From assembly GCF_013523125.1 (NCBI RefSeq), contig NZ_JAAMQJ010000018.1, positions 1 to 64,000 of the forward strand: a DNA stretch of 64,000 bases, given 5' to 3'. Of this stretch, positions 10,043 through 19,136 are shown in pieces. A program made the position numbers and the translations under genes. How positions within the stretch are numbered: position 1 is the stretch's first letter; each line of letters starts with the position of its first letter. Source of the stretch: Pseudomonas entomophila. Its GTDB lineage: Bacteria > Pseudomonadota > Gammaproteobacteria > Pseudomonadales > Pseudomonadaceae. Below the pieces are notes generated by a model that did not search any database, was not told the origin of the DNA, and worked only from the letters and a program-made list of their open reading frames with translations.

Positions 10043-10630
10043 ATGTCCCTACGTTCCGTGTGTGTCTTCTGCGGTGCCAGCACTGGCGCCAACCCTCTCT
10101 ACCGTGAAGCGGCGGTCGCCCTGGGCCGCACCCTGGCCGAGCGTGGAACGACGCTGGTCTATGGCGGCGGCGCCGTGGGCCTGATGGGTATCGTCGCCGA
10201 TGCGGCGCTGGCGGCCGGCGGCGAGGTGATCGGCATCATCCCGCAAAGCCTCAAGGATGCCGAGATCGGTCACACTGGCCTGACCCGCCTGGAAGTGGTC
10301 GACGGCATGCACGCGCGCAAGGCCCGCATGGCCGAGCTGAGCGACGCCTTCATCGCCTTGCCGGGTGGGCTGGGGACGCTGGAAGAACTGTTCGAAGTCT
10401 GGACCTGGGGCCAGCTGGGCTATCACGCCAAGCCGCTGGGGCTGCTGGACGTGAATGGTTTCTACGAGAAGCTGGGCAGCTTTCTCGATCACATCGTCGA
10501 CGAGGGGTTCGTACGGCCCCAGCATCGTGCGATGTTGCGGCTGGGCCGTGAGGCGGGAGAATTGCTGGAAGGCATGGCGCGGATGGAGACGCCGGTGGTG
10601 CCGAAGTGGGTCGAAAGCAACCCAGGATGA
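10043..10630 (+). CDS. LOG family / TIGR00730 Rossmann-fold protein (nucleotide 5'-monophosphate phosphoribohydrolase)
   Basis: Protein of 195 residues with the family motif PGGLGTLEE at about residues 110-118, preceded by FCGAST near the N-terminus and [10 protein letters not shown]. Members once annotated as lysine decarboxylases are now known to hydrolyse cytokinin riboside 5'-monophosphates or related nucleotides to free base and ribose 5-phosphate. The physiological substrate in Pseudomonas is unclear. GGAG precedes the ATG. It is monocistronic, with two REP-like elements between it and the convergent ygiQ. Confidence 0.88.
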   Translation: MSLRSVCVFCGASTGANPLYREAAVALGRTLAERGTTLVYGGGAVGLMGIVADAALAAGGEVIGIIPQSLKDAEIGHTGLTRLEVVDGMHARKARMAELSDAFIALPGGLGTLEELFEVWTWGQLGYHAKPLGLLDVNGFYEKLGSFLDHIVDEGFVRPQHRAMLRLGREAGELLEGMARMETPVVPKWVESNPG

Positions 10631-10690
10631 ACCTGGGGGACAGGGGCGCTCAGGGTGTAGCGCCACTGGCATGACGCTTTCGACAGGCCT

Positions 10691-10716
10691 CATCGCTGGC
10701 AAGCCAGCTCCCACAG
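10691..10716. repeat. REP element
   Basis: Contains GCTGGC-AA-GCCAGC followed by TCCCACAG, the same core that is repeated five times at 52.4-52.8 kb. Intergenic, downstream of the LOG gene. Confidence 0.7.
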
Positions 10717-10771
10717 TCTGCGCAGGATTTTGCCAGCTCCTGCAGCAGGGTGAGCAAGATTTCACTAGAGC

Positions 10772-10814
10772 ACCCTGTGGGGAGCTTGCCCGCGATCGGC
10801 CCTGGAAGGGCCGC
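10772..10814. repeat. REP element, opposite orientation
   Basis: CCTGTGGGGAGCTTGCCCGCGATCGGCC is the reverse-type REP core, facing the element at 10691. Together they form a REP doublet between the convergent LOG and ygiQ genes. Confidence 0.65.
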
Positions 10815-10834
10815 ACGCGTCATGCCTCCTACCC

Positions 10835-13135
<2,301 letters not shown>

Positions 13136-13590
13136 GTCAATGACCAGTCTTGGTGTGCAGGGAAATCGCGGGCGCGGAATATAGCACAAAAAATGATCAC
13201 ATCCGACGGTGGTGGTCGGATTCATCCCTGTGATCCAGCCATCTGCTGTTCGCAGAAGGAAGCTGGGGGTCACTTCACGAGGACCACAGGAGGCCATGCC
13301 TTTCAACGTCTTTGAGAAAAGCCCCAAAACATGATTATTTTTGATCATATCAGGTGATGCCTGAACCAAATCCGGCTGAATTTTTCTCAATTTCGACTCG
13401 AAATCGACGTAAGACGCGATTTCAGCAAAGACGTCGAAAAGCATGCCATAGGATGCCCACACCGCCTTGTCGAAAGACCGCGTCAACTTACGCGGGTCGA
13501 CCTATCGATTCTGCCAGTTGTCTGGCCTTTGCCACTGACCTTAGGGTGCAGGAGAGACACTGGCTAGGGCTTCGTCACAGGAATGCAATC
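13136..13590. other. Less GC-rich intergenic segment ygiQ / RHS gene
   Basis: A 455-bp gap between divergent genes, visibly richer in A/T than the flanks (for example the near-palindrome ATGATTATTTTTGATCAT at 13330-13347). A TATATT -10 for ygiQ lies at 13178-13183 on the minus strand. The minus-strand frame of ygiQ remains open for 117 more codons here and the plus-strand RHS frame for about 79, but neither extension resembles a known protein. Confidence 0.4.
13178..13183 (-). promoter_or_regulatory. Candidate -10 element of ygiQ
   Basis: TATATT on the minus strand, about 43 nt upstream of the ygiQ ATG. The -35 region is a poor match, so this is a weak call. Confidence 0.35.
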
Positions 13591-14529
13591 ATGAAATTTT
13601 TTTACAAAGGGCAGCGACTTTGCACCCTGTCGACGCGTACACACCATGAAGGGCACTTTGATTTCGACGGTCATTTGCTTGCGCTGCGGTGTGGCAGCTT
13701 CAACGTCCTCATAGCCAGTGACAGCATTCGGTCACCCTGCCACTTCTTGCATGCAGCCGATCATACCCACGAACGCTTCGCGCCTTACGGTACACGAAAC
13801 GGACACACGGGCCTGCCAGGCTTTAAAGGTGAGCATCAGGATCCGCACAATCAGGGCTATATGCTAGGGAATGGGTATCGCACCTACAGTCCGACCTTGA
13901 TGCGCTTCGTACGACCCGATCATGAAAGCCCATTCGGAAAAGGTGGCGTCAACAGCTATGCGTACGTTTCAGGTGACCCAATCAACCGGATTGACCCGAC
14001 CGGACGTTTTTTCGAACTGATCAAATCGGCGTTCTACAGGCTGTTCACAAAAAAAACCTATCAAGGACGTATCGAAGCAAAATTTGGCGACATTGTTGTC
14101 TTTTCTGGACCGGAGCGAACGGATGATCGCTTGCCAACGCTGTATATCAACGCTCATGGTTCATCAGCGGGCTACATCAGTGGAGGACCTCGAGGAGCAG
14201 CGCTTCACGACGCTGGCAGCCTGTATCGCATGCTCAAGAGCATGAACATACCAATAGAGGGTCGCCAGACCCATGTATTTGCGTGTGAAACAGCCCAGCC
14301 GAACTCCATCACAGGCAGGTCGTTCATTGACAATCTGAGCAGCATGACCGGCGCGCAGTCTTCCGGCTACATGGGTACGGTTCCTATCCATGGCTATGAA
14401 AAAGGAAACACCTATGTCGTGCGAAAGATGCTTACACTTCCTCACCATGGCACTGTTTCGACTAAAACAAGGGCTGGCACGATCCGCAACCCTGAAAAGC
14501 TCGGTATACGGCCAGACTTGAATGTATGA
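13591..14529 (+). CDS. Small RHS-core protein with a C-terminal His/Cys (clan CD-like) domain
   Basis: Orphan protein of 312 residues. Residues ~62-139 are an RHS repeat-associated core module: the GYMLGNGYRTYSPTLMRF segment, then SPFGKGGVNSYAYVSGDP and INRIDPTGR. There are no upstream YD repeats. After the DPTGR boundary the C-terminal region has YINAHG (His189) and FACETA (Cys232), spaced like the catalytic His and Cys of caspase-like clan CD peptidases (C80/DUF4347 type). This is my inference from motif pattern. Base composition is lower in GC than the neighbours. No gene that could encode an immunity protein follows; dnaB lies convergent 83 bp away. CACAGGAA precedes the chosen ATG. Confidence 0.75.
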   Translation: MKFFYKGQRLCTLSTRTHHEGHFDFDGHLLALRCGSFNVLIASDSIRSPCHFLHAADHTHERFAPYGTRNGHTGLPGFKGEHQDPHNQGYMLGNGYRTYSPTLMRFVRPDHESPFGKGGVNSYAYVSGDPINRIDPTGRFFELIKSAFYRLFTKKTYQGRIEAKFGDIVVFSGPERTDDRLPTLYINAHGSSAGYISGGPRGAALHDAGSLYRMLKSMNIPIEGRQTHVFACETAQPNSITGRSFIDNLSSMTGAQSSGYMGTVPIHGYEKGNTYVVRKMLTLPHHGTVSTKTRAGTIRNPEKLGIRPDLNV

Positions 14530-14612
14530 TCGCTGCTCCATTTTTTCCACACCCGCAGAACGTAATACGATCCCGCCAGGAGCGCCGGACTGACGAACAA
14601 CTCAGCAGCGGC

Positions 14613-16010
14613 TTACTCGTCATCGTCGAAATTGTAACTGCCCGGCGCCAGGTTCTCGAACCGGGTGTACTTGCCGATGAACGCCAGCCGCACGAAGCCG
14701 ATCGGGCCGTTACGCTGCTTGCCGATGATGATCTCGGCGATGCCCTTGTGCTCGGTCTCCGGGTGATACACCTCGTCACGGTAGACGAACATGATCACGT
14801 CGGCGTCCTGCTCGATGGCGCCCGATTCACGCAGGTCGGAGTTGACCGGGCGCTTGTTGGGCCGCTGTTCGAGGGAGCGGTTGAGCTGTGACAGAGCGAC
14901 GACCGGGCAGTTGAACTCCTTGGCCAGGGCCTTGAGGGAGCGGGAGATCTCGGAGATCTCGTTGGTCCGGTTGTCGCCGGCCGAGCCGGGGATCTGCATC
15001 AGCTGCAGGTAGTCGACCATGATCAGGCCGATCTCGCCGTGTTCGCGGGCCAGACGCCGGGTGCGGGCACGCATTTCCGAGGGGCTGATGCCGGCGGTGT
15101 CGTCGATGAACAGCTTGCGGTCATTGAGCAGATTCACCGCCGAGGTCAGCCGGGGCCAGTCGTCATCGTCCAGCTGACCGGAACGCACCTTGGTCTGGTC
15201 GATGCGGCCCAGGGACGAAAGCATACGCATGATCAGCGATTCGCCGGGCATCTCCAGCGAGAACACCAGCACGGCCTTATCGCTGCGCAGCACGGCGTTT
15301 TCCACCAGGTTCATGGCGAAGGTGGTCTTGCCCATCGAGGGGCGGCCGGCGACGATGATCAGGTCGGCCGGCTGCAGGCCGCTGGTCTTTTCGTCCAGGT
15401 CGGTGTAGCCGGTGGAGATACCGGTGATGTCACTGTCGGAGTTGAACAGCGTGTCGATCCGGTCGATGGCCTTGGTCAGCAGCTCGTTGACGCCGACCGG
15501 ACCACCGGTCTTGGGGCGCGCCTCGGCGATCTGGAAGATCTGTCGCTCGGCGTCATCGAGGATTTCCTCGGCGTTGCGTCCCTGGGGGTTGAAGGCGTTG
15601 TCGGCGATGTCGGTGCTGATGCTGATCAGTTGCCGCAGCGTGGCGCGCTCGCGGATGATCTGCGCATAGGCCTTGATGTTGGCCACCGACGGGGTGTTCT
15701 TGGCCAGTTCGCCCAGGTAGCCCAGACCACCGATCTGCGACGACATCCCTTCCTTCTCGAGCTGCTCGTGCAGCGTGACCACGTCGAACGGCTGGTTGAG
15801 GTCGACCAGCTTGTGGATCGCGCGGAAGATCAGGCGATGGTCATGCCGATAGAAGTCGCCGTCCGAGACCTGGTCCAGTACCCGCTCCCAGGCATTGTTG
15901 TCCAGCATCAGGCCGCCGAGCACGGCCTGTTCGGCCTCGACGGAATGCGGAGGTACCTTGAGCGCTGCAGTCTGCAGGTCCAGTTGTTCGGCGTTTGCGA
16001 TCTCGTTCAT
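14613..16010 (-). CDS. dnaB: Replicative DNA helicase DnaB
   Basis: Hexameric 5'-3' helicase that unwinds DNA at the replication fork and recruits primase. It is 465 residues. The N-terminal domain (VPPHSVEAEQAVLGGLMLD) is followed by a RecA-type ATPase domain with Walker A GRPSMGKT at residues 222-229, LIMVDYLQLM (Walker B) and the DLRESGAIEQDAD arginine-finger region. ATG 16010 gives the usual MNEI start; a GTG two codons upstream is an alternative. No split or intein is visible. It follows rplI, as in many gammaproteobacteria. Confidence 0.97.
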   Translation of the reverse strand: MNEIANAEQLDLQTAALKVPPHSVEAEQAVLGGLMLDNNAWERVLDQVSDGDFYRHDHRLIFRAIHKLVDLNQPFDVVTLHEQLEKEGMSSQIGGLGYLGELAKNTPSVANIKAYAQIIRERATLRQLISISTDIADNAFNPQGRNAEEILDDAERQIFQIAEARPKTGGPVGVNELLTKAIDRIDTLFNSDSDITGISTGYTDLDEKTSGLQPADLIIVAGRPSMGKTTFAMNLVENAVLRSDKAVLVFSLEMPGESLIMRMLSSLGRIDQTKVRSGQLDDDDWPRLTSAVNLLNDRKLFIDDTAGISPSEMRARTRRLAREHGEIGLIMVDYLQLMQIPGSAGDNRTNEISEISRSLKALAKEFNCPVVALSQLNRSLEQRPNKRPVNSDLRESGAIEQDADVIMFVYRDEVYHPETEHKGIAEIIIGKQRNGPIGFVRLAFIGKYTRFENLAPGSYNFDDDE

Positions 16011-16120
16011 GTCCACCGGGAAATCTGGGTGATGAAAAACACAAAGGGCACGACCTGCTGTGCAGGACCGTGCCCGATGTTAACCGGCCGGACCACGAGG
16101 GGCCAGCCGATCGGTACCGC

Positions 16121-16567
16121 TTAGGCTGCGACGACGACCACGCGAACGGTGGCTTCAACGTCGCTGTGCAGGTGCACGGCAACGTCGTATTCGCCGACGT
16201 TACGGATGGTGCCATTCGGCAGACGCACTTCAGCCTTGGCCACTTCGACGCCGGAGGCGGTCAGGGCATCAGCGATGTCGTGGGTGCCGATCGAACCGAA
16301 CAGCTTGCCTTCATCGCCCGCGGTAGCGGTGATGGTGACTTCCAGCTCGGCCAGTTGGGCAGCGCGCGTTTCAGCGGACGTCTTACGGTCGGCAGCGGCT
16401 TTTTCCAGCTCGGCGCGACGCTCTTCGAACGCAGCCAGGTTGGCAGCGTTGGCAGCGACGGCTTTGCCGAACGGCAGCAGGAAGTTACGGCCGTAGCCAG
16501 CCTTTACTTTCACTTTGTCGCCCAGGTTGCCCAGGTTGGCGACTTTTTCCAGCAGGATCAGTTCCAT
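16121..16567 (-). CDS. rplI: 50S ribosomal protein L9
   Basis: 148 residues with the diagnostic N-terminus [32 protein letters not shown], which binds 23S rRNA, a long connecting helix and the C-terminal domain ending in VVVVAA. Last gene of rpsF-rpsR-(membrane protein)-rplI. Length and sequence are normal. Confidence 0.97.
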   Translation of the reverse strand: MELILLEKVANLGNLGDKVKVKAGYGRNFLLPFGKAVAANAANLAAFEERRAELEKAAADRKTSAETRAAQLAELEVTITATAGDEGKLFGSIGTHDIADALTASGVEVAKAEVRLPNGTIRNVGEYDVAVHLHSDVEATVRVVVVAA

Positions 16568-16587
16568 TTGGTAAAACCTCTTAACTT

Positions 16588-17472
16588 TTAACCTTCACCG
16601 TTCGCGGAATCGTCACCCTTGGGTGACAGGCGACCGCGAAAATCAATCAGGCTATCGACAATGGCCAGAACCACGAGCAACGGATAGGTCAGTTGCATGA
16701 ACAGCACGAGCGTTACGTACATCCCGGTCAGCCAGAACCTGGCCAGCCGCTTCTGCGCCACCAGCCCGTGCAACAGGGCTGCCCCTGCCAGCATGAGCGG
16801 CACGCTGCACAGCGGGGTCAGCATCGCCAGCCCCAGATTGGGACCGAACAGCATGCCGACCACCAGCAGCGACGCCGGCGCCACGGTGAATCGCACCGCA
16901 TGGAACTCGCGGCCGAAACCACCCGGGTTGTACAGTGCCGCCTGCCAGTACCGGCCCAACATCAGGGACAGCACGGTCACCAGCTGCAAGGCGGCGGCCA
17001 CCAGGCCGACGAGCACCGGCACGAGTATCGTCCCGAGGCGTCCCTGCTCTTCTACCGACAGCGTCTGGTAGAAACCGCCGAGCATCTGCGGCAAGCCCTT
17101 CGCCAGGGCCTGCGCCAACGCTTCGATCGGTTCGCGGAACACCGAACCCAGGATGACCCCGTACAACAGGCCCAGCCCGACGCTGTACAACAGCACCCGG
17201 TTCCAGGAATGGCCGGCGCGCACGCACGCCGCCAGCCCCAACGTCCCCAGCAGCACCATCAAGGTGCGGGGTTCGCCGAAGAACCACCATGCAAGGCCTG
17301 GCAAGACTGCCCAGGCGATGACCGAGGTGGCATCCTTGAAACCGCGCCGCAACAGCACCAGGCTCGCCGCGGCGGCACTCAACCAGAACAACAGCGGCAA
17401 CGCCGCACAACCGACCACCACCAGGGTGGCCTGCACACGACCGCGCATGATGAAATCAGCTAACGCTCGCAT
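16588..17472 (-). CDS. Polytopic membrane protein between rpsR and rplI
   Basis: 294 residues, strongly hydrophobic, with about eight predicted membrane segments and a short charged C-terminal tail ([15 protein letters not shown]). Similar proteins, some assigned to the DUF2232/YybS-like group, are found at this position in pseudomonads; I cannot assign a function. It is 33 nt after rpsR and 20 nt before rplI, so it is embedded in a ribosomal-protein operon and presumably co-transcribed. Its length and the conserved position argue for a real gene. Confidence 0.8.
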   Translation of the reverse strand: MRALADFIMRGRVQATLVVVGCAALPLLFWLSAAAASLVLLRRGFKDATSVIAWAVLPGLAWWFFGEPRTLMVLLGTLGLAACVRAGHSWNRVLLYSVGLGLLYGVILGSVFREPIEALAQALAKGLPQMLGGFYQTLSVEEQGRLGTILVPVLVGLVAAALQLVTVLSLMLGRYWQAALYNPGGFGREFHAVRFTVAPASLLVVGMLFGPNLGLAMLTPLCSVPLMLAGAALLHGLVAQKRLARFWLTGMYVTLVLFMQLTYPLLVVLAIVDSLIDFRGRLSPKGDDSANGEG

Positions 17473-17505
17473 GCTCTATCCTTGCTACCTGTCGACTACC
17501 CGGTC

Positions 17506-17736
17506 TCAGCGGCCGTGGCTGTCGGTGTAGGCCAGCAGGGCCAGGAAGCGGGCGCGCTTGATAGCGGTAGCCAGCTGACGCTGATAACGAGCCTTGGTAC
17601 CGGTGATACGGCTTGGAACGATCTTGCCGGTTTCGGATACGTAAGCTTTCAGGGTGTTGAGATCTTTGTAGTCGATCTCTTTCACGTCTTCAGCAGTGAA
17701 GCGGCAGAATTTACGACGACGGAAGAAACGTGCCAT
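17506..17736 (-). CDS. rpsR: 30S ribosomal protein S18
   Basis: 76 residues starting [13 protein letters not shown], with the conserved [13 protein letters not shown] and [12 protein letters not shown] segments. S18 forms a heterodimer with S6 in the platform of the small subunit. It is 29 nt after rpsF, in the conserved order. Confidence 0.97.
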
Positions 17737-17765
17737 GTAATGGGCTCCTCAAGAAGGTCCGTGGA

Positions 17766-18191
17766 TTACTCGTCAGCGTTGTCGCTGTTGTCGCTGTCAT
17801 TGCTGTCGTCGCCATCGGCGGACTCAGAATGCTCAGGACGTTCACGACGCTCACGGCGCTCGCTGCGGTTCTCTTCGGCCTTCAGCATCTCGGACTGACC
17901 GGTAACGGCTTCGTCGCGACGGATGATCAGGTTACGGATCACGGCATCGTTGTAGCGGAAGTTGTCTTCCAGCTCGGCCAGGGCCTTGCCGGTGCACTCG
18001 ACGTTCAGCATCACGTAGTGAGCCTTGTGAACGTTGTTGATCGCGTAGGCCAGTTGACGACGGCCCCAATCTTCCAGACGGTGGATCTTGCCGCCGTCTT
18101 CTTCGATCAGCTTGGTGTAGCGCTCAACCATGCCGCCGACTTGCTCGCTCTGGTCCGGGTGGACCAGGAAGATGATTTCGTAATGACGCAT
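17766..18191 (-). CDS. rpsF: 30S ribosomal protein S6
   Basis: 141 residues starting [18 protein letters not shown], with an acidic Asp/Ser/Asn-rich C-terminal tail. In E. coli S6 that tail region receives added glutamates from RimK; here the sequence ends [16 protein letters not shown] lies eight nt before the ATG. First gene of the ribosomal operon, preceded by a strong promoter (18308-18336) and a leader of about 110 nt with a stable hairpin. Confidence 0.97.
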   Translation of the reverse strand: MRHYEIIFLVHPDQSEQVGGMVERYTKLIEEDGGKIHRLEDWGRRQLAYAINNVHKAHYVMLNVECTGKALAELEDNFRYNDAVIRNLIIRRDEAVTGQSEMLKAEENRSERRERRERPEHSESADGDDSNDSDNSDNADE

Positions 18192-18212
18192 GAATGCTCC
18201 TTACGGGTTGTA

Positions 18213-18235
18213 GTCTGCCAGCGAACTGGTCAGAC
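18213..18235 (-). promoter_or_regulatory. rpsF leader hairpin, candidate S6:S18 autoregulatory site
   Basis: On the minus strand GTCTG-A-CCAG-TTCG-CTGG-C-AGAC forms a 9-bp hairpin with one A/C mismatch, closed by a UUCG tetraloop, followed by CTACAACCCGTAAGGAGC just before the rpsF ATG. Leaders of rpsF in many bacteria bind the S6:S18 dimer through a stem with a CCG-containing segment. The location and the ACCCG after the stem fit that model, but the match to the known motif is not proven here. Confidence 0.45.
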
Positions 18236-18307
18236 AAGGAGTGAATGACACTGTGTGTCTCGCCAAGAGAAAGGCGCATGCGCACCTGCCTGCGGGCAAG
18301 GGGCGCA

Positions 18308-18336
18308 ATTGTAGAGAAGGGCGAACGGGCACGCAA
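18308..18336 (-). promoter_or_regulatory. rpsF promoter (sigma70 type)
   Basis: On the minus strand: TTGCGT, 17-bp spacer, TACAAT. Predicted start near 18301, giving a leader of about 110 nt. Confidence 0.7.
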
Positions 18337-18358
18337 GCGCAGTGGTGATTATTTGAAC

Positions 18359-18373
18359 AGCCGCCCGGCGGCT
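18359..18373 (-). terminator. Hairpin after rlmB
   Basis: AGCCGCC-G-GGCGGCT inverted repeat 17 nt beyond the rlmB stop, followed on the transcribed strand by GTTCAAATAATC. The T-tract is poor, so this is a moderate terminator call. Confidence 0.45.
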
Positions 18374-18389
18374 GCTCACACCGGGAGTA

Positions 18390-19136
18390 TCAGCGCTTGG
18401 CCTGGCGCTGACGCACGGCTTCGAACAGGCAGACGCCGGTGGCCACCGAGACGTTGAGGCTGCTGACGCTGCCGGCCATCGGCAGCTTGACCAGAAAGTC
18501 GCAATGCTCGCGGGTCAACCGACGCATGCCCTTGCCTTCGGCGCCCATGATCATCACCAGCGGGCCGGTGAGGTCCTGCTGGTAGATCTCCTGTTCGGCC
18601 TCGCCGGCCGTGCCGACCACCCACAGGCCGCGCTGCTGGAGCTTCTCCAGGGTACGCGCCAGGTTGGTGACCGCCACCAGCGGGATGACTTCGGCCGCGC
18701 CACAGGCGACCTTGCGCACCACGGCGGTCAGGGTCGCGGACTTGTCCTTGGGAATCACCACGGCCGTGGTCCCGGCGGCGTCGGCGGTGCGCAGGCAGGC
18801 GCCGAGGTTGTGCGGGTCGGTGACGCCATCGAGCACCAGGATCAGCGGTGGCCGCTCACTGCGCTCGAGCAGCTCCTCGAGCATGGCCTCGCCCCAGACC
18901 TGACTGGGGCTCACGTCGGCGACCACGCCCTGGTGCACGCCTTCGACCCAGGCATCGAGCTCACGGCGCTCGGCCTGGCCGACCGGCACACGGTTCTGCG
19001 CGGCCAGCTCCAGCAGGCGCTGCACGCGTGGCTCGCTGCGCCCATCGGAGAGCCAGATCTGCTTGACCCGCTTGGGGTGGTGGTCGAGCAGCGCCTGGAC
19101 GGCATGCACCCCGTAGATTTTTTCCAACTGACTCAT
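18390..19136 (-). CDS. rlmB: 23S rRNA (guanosine-2'-O)-methyltransferase RlmB
   Basis: SpoU/TrmH-type methyltransferase that 2'-O-methylates G2251 in the 23S P-loop. It is 248 residues: an N-terminal L30e-like substrate-binding domain (IYGVHAVQALLDHHPKRV), then the SPOUT domain with three motifs, DGVTDPHNLGACLRTADAAG, MGAEGKGMRRL and SLNVSVATGVCLFEA. Its ATG overlaps the rnr stop by 4 nt (ATGA), so it is translationally coupled to RNase R, an arrangement also known in E. coli. Confidence 0.95.
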   Translation of the reverse strand: MSQLEKIYGVHAVQALLDHHPKRVKQIWLSDGRSEPRVQRLLELAAQNRVPVGQAERRELDAWVEGVHQGVVADVSPSQVWGEAMLEELLERSERPPLILVLDGVTDPHNLGACLRTADAAGTTAVVIPKDKSATLTAVVRKVACGAAEVIPLVAVTNLARTLEKLQQRGLWVVGTAGEAEQEIYQQDLTGPLVMIMGAEGKGMRRLTREHCDFLVKLPMAGSVSSLNVSVATGVCLFEAVRQRQAKR

